Shown: piece after piece, positions 50,227 through 59,758 of the stretch
Position numbering within the stretch: position 1 is the first letter of the stretch
How the letters are laid out: each line of letters starts with the position of its first letter
Origin: Rhizobium sp. ZPR4
GTDB lineage: Bacteria; Pseudomonadota; Alphaproteobacteria; Rhizobiales; Rhizobiaceae
Assembly (NCBI RefSeq): GCF_040215725.1
Contig: NZ_CP157969.1
Span: forward strand, 1-64,000
Length of the DNA: 64,000 nt
Direction of reading: 5' to 3'
Program-made: the position numbers and the translations under genes
Notes under the pieces: generated by a model
Told to the model about the DNA's origin: nothing
The model's database searches: none
Seen by the model: only the letters and a program-made list of their open reading frames with translations

Positions 50227-51546
50227 ATGCGCGATCAAGTCTTGTCATCTTTCGAGGCGTCATTTGCAAGCGCCTTGAAAACTATCGAAGAAAACGTCGA
50301 AAGCGCCATCGACGATCTCGCGCGAATGATCGCGATCGACACCTCTTTTCCGCCGGGAGACGGCTATCCGGCATTTGCGGAGTTGATGTCGAGCCTGCTC
50401 GAACCCATGGGTTTCCATTGTCGACAAGTCATCCTGCCGGAGGAGCTGTGGCGGGTTAGCAATGGTCCGGCCCAAGGAGCAAGGGTCAACCTCATTGCCG
50501 AGCGATCCGGCAACAAGCCGGTTTGCGGGCTGTACTACCATGTCGACACGGTTCCGGCCGCCCCTGCCTGGCAACAGGATCCGCTATGTCTGCGACGAGA
50601 AGGCGAACGCCTCTTCGGGCTTGGCGCTGCGGACATGAAAGGCACCATCGCGGCAACGCTGATGGCACTGCGTGCGGCCGACGCCTGCGGTGTCGAGCTC
50701 GCCTACGATCCGATGCTGCTCCTTTGCACCGATGAAGAGGGCGGCCTCTATCCGGGGATCCGATATCTTGCCGAGCAGGGCATGCTCAAGGGACATATCG
50801 TCAATTTCAACGGCTCGGCGGCGCCGCGCATCTGGGCTGGCTGCTTCGGCGTCTTCAATCTTCAGATCACCGTTCGGGGTCATGCCGTTCACGCAGGCGA
50901 AGGCAACCGCACTGGTTCCGGCATTAATGCCATCGACGGCGCCCTTCCTCTTCTGAATGCCCTTCATGCTTTGAAGCCGCAGGTAGCCGCCTTCGCATCC
51001 GCCTTGCCGCCGCCGCATGCGAGCGGGCCGCTGCGGCCTCAGCTGTCTATCTCCGCCGTCAATGGCGGCACAGCCGGCGGACAGGTTCCCGCGGAGCTGA
51101 AGATCCTTGTCAGTCGCCGCTATGCGCCCGAAGAGAATTACGAAGCGGCAAGGGCTGAGATCGAAGAGCTTGTCCGCGCCGTCATGGCGAAATCGCCGGA
51201 GTTGCACGTCGAGATCGACCTCGTCGGCCATCTCATCCCGACCTCGGATCCGGACGGTCCGCATTGGCCTCGCTGGCAGAAGGCTCTCAGTCTCGGCTTC
51301 GGCTATCAGGATTCCGACTTTAGCAAATGGGGTGCCGCAAGCTGTTCGGATTTCGGCTACGTGCAGAGGACGGGCGTCATGCAGGAAGTCCTGCTTGGCG
51401 GCCTTGGACGTCCGGAGAGCTGCATCCATAGCCCCGACGAACATACGACGACCACGGATATCGTCGCGCTGGCACAGAGCATCCTTGCCTATCTCGCCCG
51501 CGACTTTGCGGCCGACCTCATTCCAGAACAGGCACCATCAAAATAA
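50227..51546 (+). CDS. M20-family metallohydrolase (ArgE/DapE type), intact active site
   Basis: A 439-residue di-zinc amidohydrolase/peptidase. Metal and catalytic motifs are complete: GLYYHVDTVPA, FGLGAADMKGTIAATL (bridging Asp), LLLCTDEEGGLYPG (general base and ligand Glu) and CIHSPDEHTTTTDI (last His). The dimerisation domain lies between (INAVNGG-type segment ISAVNGGTAGGQVPAELKIL). Cytosolic; it cleaves an N-acyl or peptide-type amide. ATG 50227 is the start with the best fit to the family. It is the first gene of the operon with the ABC importer (12-base gap), so it probably processes the imported substrate. Confidence 0.87.
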   Translation: MRDQVLSSFEASFASALKTIEENVESAIDDLARMIAIDTSFPPGDGYPAFAELMSSLLEPMGFHCRQVILPEELWRVSNGPAQGARVNLIAERSGNKPVCGLYYHVDTVPAAPAWQQDPLCLRREGERLFGLGAADMKGTIAATLMALRAADACGVELAYDPMLLLCTDEEGGLYPGIRYLAEQGMLKGHIVNFNGSAAPRIWAGCFGVFNLQITVRGHAVHAGEGNRTGSGINAIDGALPLLNALHALKPQVAAFASALPPPHASGPLRPQLSISAVNGGTAGGQVPAELKILVSRRYAPEENYEAARAEIEELVRAVMAKSPELHVEIDLVGHLIPTSDPDGPHWPRWQKALSLGFGYQDSDFSKWGAASCSDFGYVQRTGVMQEVLLGGLGRPESCIHSPDEHTTTTDIVALAQSILAYLARDFAADLIPEQAPSK

Positions 51547-51558
51547 GGGAACATTGCA

Positions 51559-53109
51559 ATGCTGAAGCTGAACCGACGTCATTTCCTGGCGAGCACTGCC
51601 GCCATTCTGGCAACGCCTGCCATCGGCTTTGCCCAAGCCGCCGCGCCCGCCAAGGGTGGCACCTTGCGCATTTCCGTCGATCAGGCCGCAAGCGTGATCC
51701 ATCCGCTGCTGACGCGCGTCAACCCGGAATACATGGTCACGGAATTGCTCTACAGCAATCTGACCCGGCTGAAGGTCGATATGTCGGTCGAGCCCGATCT
51801 GGCCGAAAGCTGGAGCGCCAACGAGGCGCTGACGGAGTGGACTTTCAAGCTCCGCAGCGGCGTCAAGTTCCATGACGGATCGCCGTTGACCGCTAACGAC
51901 GTCGTCCAGAGCTTCAAGGCGATCCTCGATCCGAAGAACGCTTCGCCGGCACTCAACAATGTCGGCCCGATCGCCGATGTGACCGCGGCCGATCCGCTGA
52001 CGGCCGTCTTCAAGCTTTCGACCCCTTACGCCGACTTTCCCGTGGCAACAGCCTATACGGTCGCGCGCATCATCCCGGCCTCCATCGCGACCGGCGATTT
52101 CAAGAAGCTGTCGACGACCGCCGTCGGCACCGGCCCGTTCAAGCTTGTCTCCTACGAACCGGATCGCCTGATCGTCGTCGAGCGCAACCCCGATTATTAC
52201 GATCCGAAGCGTCCCTATCTCGATCGTGTCGAAATTCAGGTTTTCCCGGATACCTCGGCGCAGACCTCTGCCCTGCTTGCCGGCGATATCGACGTCATTT
52301 CGACCGTGCAGCCGACCGAATACCTGCGGATGAAGGATGCGCAGGGCGTCAATCCGCTGCGCGTGCCTTCAGGCCAGTTCTGCAACATCAATTTCGGCTG
52401 CGACACCAAGCCCTTCAACGATGCGCGCGTGCGCCGCGCGCTGGCGCTGACCGTCGACCGGCAGGCGATGGTCGATTTCGTCACCGAGGGTTTCGGCACT
52501 CCAGGCAACGATACCGCCCTTAATTCCTCCTATCGCTTCTATGCCGATCTGCCGCTGCGCCAGGCCAATATAGATGAAGCCAAAAAGCTGCTTGCCGAGG
52601 CAGGCTACCCGAATGGCTTCGAGGCGACGCTGATCGCATCGGACAAGCCGAGCCAGCGCACACAGCTTGCTGTCGCCTTGCGCGAGATGGCAAAGGAAGC
52701 CGGCATCAACATCAACGTCCAGACGATGCCGCATGCCACCTATCTGGAGCAGGTGTGGAAGAAGGGCAGCTTCTATGTCGGCTTTTACAACATGCAGCCG
52801 ACGGCCGACGCAATCTTCAAGCTGCTCTACACCTCCGATGCAGCCTGGAATGAAACACGCTGGAACAACGCCGCCTTCGACAAGGTCGTCAACGAGGCAC
52901 GTGGCATCACCGACGAAGCCAAGCGCAAGGAGCTTTATGCCGAGGCGCAGAAGCTGATGAACGAGGAAGTTCCCTCCATCATCCCGGTGTTCTTCGATGT
53001 TCTCGCCGCCAAGCGGGATTGGGTGGCCGGCTTCGAGGTTCATCCGCGCGCTTCCGTCTTCCGCCTCGACTATGTCTCCTTGACGGACAAGGCGCCGAAG
53101 CGGAGCTGA
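51559..53109 (+). CDS. ABC transporter substrate-binding protein, peptide/nickel family 5 (DppA/OppA type)
   Basis: A 516-residue periplasmic receptor with a Tat-like leader (KLNRRHFLASTAAILATPAI). Family 5 features are ELLYSNLTRLKVDMSVEPDL, LAESWS, the WTFKLRSGVKFHDGSPLTAN signature, GTGPFKLVSYEPDRLIVVER, the C-terminal lobe VRRALALTVDRQAMVDFVTE and LMNEEVPSIIPVFF. It captures a peptide-like or other bulky substrate for the permeases that follow. A strong hairpin after the gene probably raises its mRNA level relative to the permeases. Confidence 0.92.
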   Translation: MLKLNRRHFLASTAAILATPAIGFAQAAAPAKGGTLRISVDQAASVIHPLLTRVNPEYMVTELLYSNLTRLKVDMSVEPDLAESWSANEALTEWTFKLRSGVKFHDGSPLTANDVVQSFKAILDPKNASPALNNVGPIADVTAADPLTAVFKLSTPYADFPVATAYTVARIIPASIATGDFKKLSTTAVGTGPFKLVSYEPDRLIVVERNPDYYDPKRPYLDRVEIQVFPDTSAQTSALLAGDIDVISTVQPTEYLRMKDAQGVNPLRVPSGQFCNINFGCDTKPFNDARVRRALALTVDRQAMVDFVTEGFGTPGNDTALNSSYRFYADLPLRQANIDEAKKLLAEAGYPNGFEATLIASDKPSQRTQLAVALREMAKEAGININVQTMPHATYLEQVWKKGSFYVGFYNMQPTADAIFKLLYTSDAAWNETRWNNAAFDKVVNEARGITDEAKRKELYAEAQKLMNEEVPSIIPVFFDVLAAKRDWVAGFEVHPRASVFRLDYVSLTDKAPKRS

Positions 53110-53131
53110 TGGCGTCGACCGTGCTGAACGA

Positions 53132-53162
53132 GCGTCGCGGCGCGATCTTGCGCCGGCGACGC
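53132..53162 (+). promoter_or_regulatory. Strong stem-loop between receptor and permease genes
   Basis: GCGTCGCGGCGC (53132-53143) pairs with GCGCCGGCGACGC (53150-53162) with one bulged G and a GATCTT loop. It lies in the only sizeable gap (120 bases) of the importer operon, just after the receptor gene. There it can block exonuclease decay or cause partial termination, giving more receptor than permease. Confidence 0.55.
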
Positions 53163-53229
53163 ATCCCGTAGCAAGAAGGCCGGCGCGCGCGGACGCGCGA
53201 CCGGTCGCTCCAAAGCCAGGGAACGGCCC

Positions 53230-54177
53230 TTGTCACCGAATTATCTTCTGAAGCGGCTTTTGATGATCGTCTACACGCTCTTCATCGTGTCGCTCGTCGT
53301 CTTCGCGATCACCCAGGTCCTGCCGGCGGATGCCGCCGTCATGATGCTCGGGGAGAACGCCACCGATCAGGCGCTCGAGGCGCTGCGCCAGCATATGGGG
53401 CTGAACGATCCCGTCTGGCTGCAATATCTGCACTGGCTGGGCGGTATCCTGCATGGCGATTTCGGCCAGTCGCTGCGCACCGGCCAGCCTGTCGGCCCGG
53501 TCATGCTCCAGGCGCTCGGCCGTTCGCTTCTGCTCGCTGTCCTGTCCATCGCGTTGATGCTGGTGCTCGCCATACCGCTCGGTGTGCTTGCAGCGATCCG
53601 CCGCGGCAAGCTCGCCGACATGATCGTCAGTCTCATCTCCTATGCGGGCGTATCGCTGCCGGAATTCGTGACGGCGACGCTTGCGGTGCTCTTCGTTGCG
53701 GATTGGGCGAAGCTTTTGCCGCCGACGGGCTATGTGCCGCTGACCGAGAATTTTCTCGACGGGCTTGCCCATCTGGCGCTCCCGGTTTGCGTGGTGTCGA
53801 TCATCCTCATCGCGCATGTCTCCCGCATGGTGCGTTCCGAACTCGTGGACGTGCTGCATACCGATTACATTCGCGCGGCGCGGCTCAAGGGTCTTTCCAC
53901 GTCGAGAGTGCTGTTCGGCCACGCACTGCGCAACGCCCTGCTGCCGACCATCACCGTCGTCGCGCTCGATGTCGGCTATCTCCTGGGCGGCATCATTGTC
54001 GTCGAGGAAATCTTCGCCCTTCCCGGCATCGGCCGGCAATTGATCGTCGCCATCCAGACGCGCGACCTCCCGGCGATCCAGGCCGGCGTCCTGCTCATGG
54101 CGGCAACCTATTCCATCGTCAATTTCGCCGCCGACATTCTCTACGCATGGCTCGACAAGAGGATCCAGTATGATTGA
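53230..54177 (+). CDS. ABC transporter permease, DppB/OppB type
   Basis: A 315-residue inner-membrane permease with six hydrophobic helices. The N-terminal hallmark is LLKRLLMIVYTLFIVSLVVF. The family signature ALRQHMGLNDPVWLQYLHWL and GDFGQSLRTGQPV follows. The EAA loop that contacts the ATPase is DYIRAARLKGLSTSRVLFGH, followed by LPTITVVALDVGYLLGGIIV and VEEIFALPGIGRQL. The start is TTG 53230 with GGGAAC upstream; it begins exactly at the conserved N-terminus. The end overlaps the next permease by eight bases. Confidence 0.92.
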   Translation: MSPNYLLKRLLMIVYTLFIVSLVVFAITQVLPADAAVMMLGENATDQALEALRQHMGLNDPVWLQYLHWLGGILHGDFGQSLRTGQPVGPVMLQALGRSLLLAVLSIALMLVLAIPLGVLAAIRRGKLADMIVSLISYAGVSLPEFVTATLAVLFVADWAKLLPPTGYVPLTENFLDGLAHLALPVCVVSIILIAHVSRMVRSELVDVLHTDYIRAARLKGLSTSRVLFGHALRNALLPTITVVALDVGYLLGGIIVVEEIFALPGIGRQLIVAIQTRDLPAIQAGVLLMAATYSIVNFAADILYAWLDKRIQYD

Positions 54178-55000
54178 GCTTCTCAAACGGCTGCTGCGCA
54201 CGCCGCAGGGCGCAGTCGGCCTTGTTCTGGTCGTCCTGGTCTTCATCGTCGTCGTCTTCGGTCCCTTTCTTGCCCCACGCGATCCGGAAGCCATGTCGAT
54301 ACTTGCCCGCTACAAGGGGCCGAGCGCCAGCTTCCTTCTCGGCACGGATCAGTATGGCCGCGACATCCTGAGCCGCCTGTTGATCGGCGCGCGCTCGACC
54401 GTGACGATGGCGGTCCTCGCCACGCTTGCCGGCACCTTTGCCGGAGCCTTCATCGGCACGGTATCCGCCTTCCTCGGCGGGCGTGCCGACGAGATCATCA
54501 TGCGCACCATCGACGCGATCATGGCGATCCCGAACCTCCTGTTCGCGCTGCTGATCGTCAACCTGCTCGGATCCAGCAGCATCAATGCGCTGGTCGCCGT
54601 TGCCGTCGCCTTCGCGCCGGGCATGGCGCGCATCACTCGCAGTGTCGCACTTACCGTGCGCAAGCAGGACTATGTGAGCGCGGCGATCGCCCGTGGCGAA
54701 AGCTCCCGATACATTATCCTGCGCGAGATGCTGCCGAATGTCGTGGCACCCATTGTGGTCGAAACGACGATCCGCGTGTCCTTCGCCGTCATGCTGTTCG
54801 CAACGCTGAGCTTCCTCGGGCTCGGCGCCCAGCCGCCTGCCACCGAATGGGGTCTGATGGTCTCGGAGGCGAGACAATACATGCACATCAGCGCCGGCAT
54901 CCTGATCTGGCCAAGCCTCGCAATCGCCATTGTCGCCATCGGCTTCAATCTGCTTGGCGACGGCCTGCGCGACGCGCTGAACCCGCGCACCGGAGGCTGA
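54170..55000 (+). CDS. ABC transporter permease, DppC/OppC type
   Basis: A 276-residue partner permease. The N-terminal helix GAVGLVLVVLVFIVVVFGPF precedes LLGTDQYGRDILSRLLIGAR, the DppC-type motif. The EAA loop reads DYVSAAIARGESSRYIILRE followed by MLPNVVAPIVVE, and the end SLAIAIVAIGFNLLGDGLRD is typical. It forms the membrane channel with the preceding permease. The start overlaps that gene by eight bases, and its stop is one base from the ATPase ATG. Confidence 0.93.
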   Translation: MIELLKRLLRTPQGAVGLVLVVLVFIVVVFGPFLAPRDPEAMSILARYKGPSASFLLGTDQYGRDILSRLLIGARSTVTMAVLATLAGTFAGAFIGTVSAFLGGRADEIIMRTIDAIMAIPNLLFALLIVNLLGSSSINALVAVAVAFAPGMARITRSVALTVRKQDYVSAAIARGESSRYIILREMLPNVVAPIVVETTIRVSFAVMLFATLSFLGLGAQPPATEWGLMVSEARQYMHISAGILIWPSLAIAIVAIGFNLLGDGLRDALNPRTGG

Positions 55001-55001
55001 G

Positions 55002-56654
55002 ATGACAGAAGCTGCAAACAATACCGTCCTTCAGGTCCACAACTATTCACTCGATTATCAGACGGCGAGCGGCGCGTTTCATGCGCTGAAGAATATCGAT
55101 CTCGAAGTCGGTGCCGGTGAAATTCTCGGCCTTGTCGGCGAATCCGGCTCCGGAAAGACCTCGATGGCCTGGTCGATCATGCGCTACCTGCCGTCAAACG
55201 CCCGCGAGGTTGGCGGCGAAATCCGGCTTCGTGGCGAGGATCTCACGGCAAAATCGCCGGCCGAGGTCAATCGCATGCGCGGCAAGCGGATCAGCATGGT
55301 GTTCCAAGACCCCGGCACCTCGCTCAACCCCACGCTTTCGCTCGGCACCCAGCTCACGGAAACGCTGAAGCGCCATCGCGGTCTGACCGGAAAACAGGCA
55401 TGGAGCGAAGGGGAAGCCATGCTGGATCGCGTTGGCCTTAAGAGCCCGGCGGAGATGATGAAGCGAATGCCGCACGAAGCATCGGGCGGTGAGAAGCAGC
55501 GCGTCGTCATCGCCACCGCCTTTGCCTGCAATCCGGAATGCATCATCTTCGATGAACCCACAACGGCACTCGACGTCATTACGTCTCGCCAGATCCTCGA
55601 CCTCTTCCTGGATCTGCAGGCCGAAACGGGCGTCGCCTCGCTCTATATCTCGCATGACCTTGCCTTGCTGTCGCGTACGGCAAAACGCGTTGCCGTCATC
55701 CGGCGCGGCGAGATCGTCGAACAGGGCGCGGTCGATGATATCTTCAATGCGCCACAGCACGACTATACGCGCCAGCTGATCGCCGCCGTGCCCCGGCCTA
55801 ACGACCGCCTGACGCAGACGCGTCCGTCCTATCAAGACCAGCCGTTGATGAAGGTCGAGAATGTCAGCGTGCATTACGGCCGCAAGCCGTTTCTGTCGGC
55901 GCTGACCGGCCGGTCCTTCGAACGCTTCGCCGGCAATCGCGCCGTCAGTCTCAGCGTGCAGCCGGGAGAAATCCTCGGCATCGTCGGCGAATCCGGTTCG
56001 GGCAAATCGACGCTTGCCAAGGCAATGACCGGGCTCAATCCGTTCGAGGGCCAAATGACGTTTGCCGGACGGACGATTGCGGGCCTTGCCGACATGGACC
56101 GGACCTATCGCAAGAACGTCCAGATGATCTTCCAGCATCCGGATGCCTCGCTCAATCCGCGCCAGAAGATCCGCGAAATCCTGGCGAGGCCGCTGAAACT
56201 CTATGGCGAAGGCGAGAACGGCACCATGACCCAACGGATCGGCGACATGCTCGAGCAGGTCCGCCTGCCGCGCAGCCATGCCGATCGCTACCCGCATCAG
56301 CTCTCCGGCGGCGAAAAGCAGCGCGTCGCCATCGCCCGCGCCTTCGCATCCAGACCGAAGCTGGTGATCTGCGACGAGATCACCTCCGCGCTCGACGTCT
56401 CGGTGCAGGCCTCCATCATCGAGCTGCTTTTGGAACTGCATCGCGAGCATTCCACCGCCTTCCTCTTCATCACCCACGACCTCAACCTCATTCGCCAGAT
56501 CGCCCACCGCATCGCGGTGATGTATCGCGGCGATCTCCTCGAAGTCGTACCGGCGGAAGACATCACCAGCCCCGAGCGGGCCGACTACACGCGCCGGCTG
56601 CTTGCCGCGGTGCCGACGCCGGCCGGCGCCGCCCCCACAGAACCAGACGTCTAA
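55002..56654 (+). CDS. Fused double ABC ATPase for peptide-type importer (DppD-DppF fusion)
   Basis: A 550-residue protein with two complete nucleotide-binding domains. Domain 1: Walker A GLVGESGSGKTSMAWSIM (~45-60), signature in HEASGGEKQRVVIATAF, Walker B CIIFDEPTTALDV and switch YISHDLALL. Domain 2: Walker A GIVGESGSGKSTLAKAMTGL (~325-345), signature PHQLSGGEKQRVAIARAFAS, Walker B LVICDEITSALDVSV (Ile in place of the usual Pro) and FLFITHDLNL. Each half ends with the peptide-importer tail (DYTRQLIAAVPRP and DYTRRLLAAVPTP). It powers the two permeases just upstream. A single fused ATPase is common in rhizobial family 5 importers. Confidence 0.93.
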   Translation: MTEAANNTVLQVHNYSLDYQTASGAFHALKNIDLEVGAGEILGLVGESGSGKTSMAWSIMRYLPSNAREVGGEIRLRGEDLTAKSPAEVNRMRGKRISMVFQDPGTSLNPTLSLGTQLTETLKRHRGLTGKQAWSEGEAMLDRVGLKSPAEMMKRMPHEASGGEKQRVVIATAFACNPECIIFDEPTTALDVITSRQILDLFLDLQAETGVASLYISHDLALLSRTAKRVAVIRRGEIVEQGAVDDIFNAPQHDYTRQLIAAVPRPNDRLTQTRPSYQDQPLMKVENVSVHYGRKPFLSALTGRSFERFAGNRAVSLSVQPGEILGIVGESGSGKSTLAKAMTGLNPFEGQMTFAGRTIAGLADMDRTYRKNVQMIFQHPDASLNPRQKIREILARPLKLYGEGENGTMTQRIGDMLEQVRLPRSHADRYPHQLSGGEKQRVAIARAFASRPKLVICDEITSALDVSVQASIIELLLELHREHSTAFLFITHDLNLIRQIAHRIAVMYRGDLLEVVPAEDITSPERADYTRRLLAAVPTPAGAAPTEPDV

Positions 56655-56666
56655 GGAGCATCAAAA

Positions 56667-57887
56667 ATGGACTCGAAATCACTCATCGGAACAATCGATG
56701 AGAAAAGCTGCCTCGACTTTCTGTCGATGATGGTTCGCCAGAAGAGCCATTCCCAGACCGAGGGTGAGCGCGAGCTTGCGCGCATCATGGCACGGCAGAT
56801 GGAAGTGATCGGGCTTCAGTCCGAGCTGCAACCCTTTGACAATGGCGAGCGTTTCAACGCGATCGGACGCCTGAAGGGAACCGGCGGCGGCAAGAGCCTG
56901 CTCTTCAACGGCCATCTCGACACCAATCCGGTCACTGAGGGCTGGACCGTCGATCCCTGGGGCGGTCTCGTCGACGACAAGTTCATCTATGGTATCGGCG
57001 TATCCAACATGAAGGCGGGGGATGCTGCCTATTTCTGCGCAATCAAGACCTTGCTCGACGCCGGCGTCAAGCTCAAGGGCGACGTGATCCTCACCTATGT
57101 CGTCGGTGAGCTTCAGGGCGGCGTGGGCACGCTCGCCGCCATCCGCAGCGGCGTCAAAGCCGACTATTTCATCAACAGCGAGCCGAGCGATCTTGCCGCC
57201 GTGACGATGCATGCCGCCGCGCTGAGCTTCGTGATCGAGCTGACCGGCGACACGCGGCACCTGTCCAAACGCGAACAATCGGTCGACGCCATCGCCGCGG
57301 CCTGCGATCTCATCCCGCGCATCAATGCCATGACCTTCAGCGATGCCAGAAGCGAAGTGCACCGGTCGATCAATCGCGGTCATGTCGGCGTCGTCCATGG
57401 CGCGCTCGGGCGTGAGCTGGAAGAATGGCGCCCACCGCAGGTTGCCGATTTCGTCCGTATCCGGGGCTCGGCCCGCTATGCGCCCGGCCAGACGCAGGAA
57501 GGCGTGCTTGCCGATCTCGCTGCGGAATTGACGGAGCTCGAAAAGCGCTTTCCCGGGTTGAAGGCAAAGCTGGTGCCCGAGATGATCGAGGGTCGTCCCC
57601 TGATGCCCCCTTTCGAAGTCTCGCCGACGTCGCGCATCGTAACCTCGATCAACGCCGCCTATGAGGCCGTCCGGGGCGAGAAGCAGCCGACCGGCGCCAT
57701 TACGCCCACACGTTTTTACGGGACGGATGCCGGCCATCTGTACCATGAGCTCGGCATGGAGGGCATCGTCTGCGGGCCGGGCGGCCGGTACAACACGATG
57801 CCGGACGAACGTGTCGACATCGTCGACTATCTCGACATGATCCGGGTCTACATGCTCACCATTCTCGACATTTGCGAGGTTGCCTGA
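56667..57887 (+). CDS. M20-fold hydrolase with several metal ligands replaced
   Basis: A 406-residue ArgE/DapE-like protein with the full M20 length and fold: LLFNGHLDTNPV (first His and Asp kept), a NSEPSDLAAV segment (Glu kept) and a dimerisation domain. Three of the five usual zinc ligands are changed. The bridging-Asp motif reads YGIGVSNMKAGDAA (Asp to Asn). The Glu-Glu motif reads YVVGELQGGVG (second Glu to Leu). The C-terminal HxxDE motif reads RYNTMPDERVD (no His in place). The reading frame is intact and its codons look normal, so this is not decay. It may be a one-metal enzyme, a different hydrolase or a binding protein. It follows the ATPase by 12 bases. Confidence 0.83.
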   Translation: MDSKSLIGTIDEKSCLDFLSMMVRQKSHSQTEGERELARIMARQMEVIGLQSELQPFDNGERFNAIGRLKGTGGGKSLLFNGHLDTNPVTEGWTVDPWGGLVDDKFIYGIGVSNMKAGDAAYFCAIKTLLDAGVKLKGDVILTYVVGELQGGVGTLAAIRSGVKADYFINSEPSDLAAVTMHAAALSFVIELTGDTRHLSKREQSVDAIAAACDLIPRINAMTFSDARSEVHRSINRGHVGVVHGALGRELEEWRPPQVADFVRIRGSARYAPGQTQEGVLADLAAELTELEKRFPGLKAKLVPEMIEGRPLMPPFEVSPTSRIVTSINAAYEAVRGEKQPTGAITPTRFYGTDAGHLYHELGMEGIVCGPGGRYNTMPDERVDIVDYLDMIRVYMLTILDICEVA

Positions 57888-57893
57888 GGCTCC

Positions 57894-59027
57894 ATGTTTC
57901 CTCGTGACGAATATGATTGGCGGATCGCCAAGGCACACGCCGCGATGGATGCCGCTGCCGTCGATCTGCTCCTGATCGACAGCGGCGAGCTTCTCGCATG
58001 GCTTACCGGCTATACAGTTTCGGAGACCATGTATCGTGCCGCTTTTCTACCGCGACACGGCACACCATGGTTCGTCCTGCGAGAACTCGACGAAGCGCCA
58101 TGCCGGGAAAAGACCTGGATTTCCGACATTATCGGCTTTGCCGACACGGTCAGTCCGCATGAGGCCATCGCCGGCAGCATCCATGCTCAGGGTTTTGCCA
58201 ATGCCCGTATCGGGACTGACTTCGCCTCCTACAGCTTCAGCGCCGATACGGCGGCCAGGCTTCGGGCGCATCTGCCCCAAGCGCAATTCGTCGCCCTTCC
58301 CGGCATCAGCGACAGTCTGCGTTGGGTCAAATCAGCCCGTGAGATTGCCGTTCTGACGCAAGCGGCCGGCATCGCTGACAAGGCCATGCTGGCAATAGCG
58401 CAGAGTACGAGGGCCGGCTCTTCGACCCGTACGGCTGCGGCAACCGCGGCTGCCACCTTCCTGCTAGAAGGTGCCGACAGCGGAGAGACCGGTCCGATCG
58501 TCAAGGCGAGCGGCGACCACCAATTCCTGCATGGTTCTTTCAAGAGCGAATTGCTTGACGCAGGTGATATTCTGCATGTGGAGCTTATTCCGCGCGTGGG
58601 CGGTTATGGCGCCCGTCTCATGCGGCCGATCGTCATCGGTGAAGCAACCGCGAAACTTCGGGATATCGCCTCCCGCATCATCGCATTGCAGGATCAGCAG
58701 ATCGAAGCCATGAAGCCGGGCGTTTCTGCTTGTGAGGTGGATGCCATTGTCCGTCAGGGCCTCATGTCGTCAGGATTGAGACAGCGTTACGACAACGTAA
58801 CGGCCTATACGCTTGGTCTTTATACCCGCACGCCGCGCACCAGCGATTTCTCTCGGGTTTTCCTGCCGGATGCGAATTGGCCACTGGAGGAAGGTATGGT
58901 TTTCCATATCTATGCGACAGCCGCCAGGCTTGGATTCAGCGAAACGGTTGTCGTTACGCCGGAGGGCGGACGACGTCTGACGATGACGGGGCGCCACCTC
59001 CTCGGCTCGGAGAAATGGCAGGCGTAG
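57894..59027 (+). CDS. M24-family (creatinase/Xaa-Pro peptidase fold) protein lacking the metal ligands
   Basis: A 377-residue pita-bread-fold protein: a creatinase-type N-terminal domain (AAAVDLLLIDSGELLAWLTG) and a C-terminal M24 domain starting near LRWVKSAREIAVLTQAAGIA. Metallo-peptidases of this fold need Asp, Asp, His, Glu, Glu. Here the corresponding places read ILHVELIPRVGGYGARLMRP (no Asp pair), VTAYTLGLYTRTP (no GHGIG His), MVFHIYATA (no Glu) and LGFSETVVVTPEGG. Creatinase itself works without metal, so a non-metal hydrolase is conceivable. It lies 6 bases after the altered M20 gene, and both are probably parts of the same catabolic step. Confidence 0.82.
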   Translation: MFPRDEYDWRIAKAHAAMDAAAVDLLLIDSGELLAWLTGYTVSETMYRAAFLPRHGTPWFVLRELDEAPCREKTWISDIIGFADTVSPHEAIAGSIHAQGFANARIGTDFASYSFSADTAARLRAHLPQAQFVALPGISDSLRWVKSAREIAVLTQAAGIADKAMLAIAQSTRAGSSTRTAAATAAATFLLEGADSGETGPIVKASGDHQFLHGSFKSELLDAGDILHVELIPRVGGYGARLMRPIVIGEATAKLRDIASRIIALQDQQIEAMKPGVSACEVDAIVRQGLMSSGLRQRYDNVTAYTLGLYTRTPRTSDFSRVFLPDANWPLEEGMVFHIYATAARLGFSETVVVTPEGGRRLTMTGRHLLGSEKWQA

Positions 59028-59227
59028 CAGCTCGGGGCCAATCGTGCGGATTTCATCCCGCCAGCGGCAGTCGTATTTTTCGAAAATACAGACCTTGCAG
59101 ATCGCGGTTTGCGTTTCATCTAATAGAAGCCTCGGCGTTGGCGATAGGCAGCGCCGGCGGAGCAAGGTTTAGGTGAAATGAGCGGGTTTGATCCGCTCAT
59201 CCCTTTCTGAAGATCGGGTGAGGCCGC

Positions 59228-59758
59228 ATGATAAGGTCGAGTCGACACGCGCCGAAAGCCGGAACCAAGCGGTTTCAGAAATTCGCCTTCATCACTGCCT
59301 TCGCGATATTGACAGCGGTAACCGCTCTTCTGGACTGCCGCTTTGTTTGGCGTGCCGTTACGGCCGGGATGAATCGAGAGAAAACCGTCGGTGTCGTCAT
59401 TGCGCTCGACCGCCACGTAGAAATAGCTCCGCTCCGGAAAGCTTCTGTTATGAACCGGGGCTCTGACACCGTTACGACCTACGCGCCGATTGTCGTCTTT
59501 CAAGGGGACGATGGTATGTCCTATCGGGTACAGGGAGGGGTCTACTCGAGCTACAATCCGGCCAGGATTGGCGATCAGATCCCCGTCTATTATCGCCATG
59601 ATGATCCGCATGACGCAATCATCGCATCCTTCCAGGAAATATGGTTGCCGGTGATCGTTGGAAGCGGCATGGCTGCCGCCTTTGCGCTTGCCTTGTTCGG
59701 AACGATCTGGCTGACGCGCGAAAAGCCTGCGGACGGTGAGGCTGTGTCGAGGCCCTAA
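59228..59758 (+). CDS. DUF3592 membrane protein
   Basis: A 176-residue protein with two transmembrane helices (FAFITAFAILTAVTALLDC near the N-terminus and VIVGSGMAAAFALALFGTIW near the C-terminus). The beta-rich domain between them is typical of DUF3592 (TVTTYAPIVVFQGDDGMSYR, then YNPARIGDQIPVYYRHDDPH). Function unknown. ATG 59228 follows GGGTGAGG. It lies 200 bases after the M24-type gene, so it may not belong to that operon, and its end overlaps the end of the opposing GNAT gene by four bases. Confidence 0.8.
   Translation: MIRSSRHAPKAGTKRFQKFAFITAFAILTAVTALLDCRFVWRAVTAGMNREKTVGVVIALDRHVEIAPLRKASVMNRGSDTVTTYAPIVVFQGDDGMSYRVQGGVYSSYNPARIGDQIPVYYRHDDPHDAIIASFQEIWLPVIVGSGMAAAFALALFGTIWLTREKPADGEAVSRP

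Noticed and set aside
55194..56507. A 437-codon minus-strand frame opposite the fused ABC ATPase
   Set aside because: It is the antisense of a gene with intact Walker and signature motifs; the translation has no domain features.
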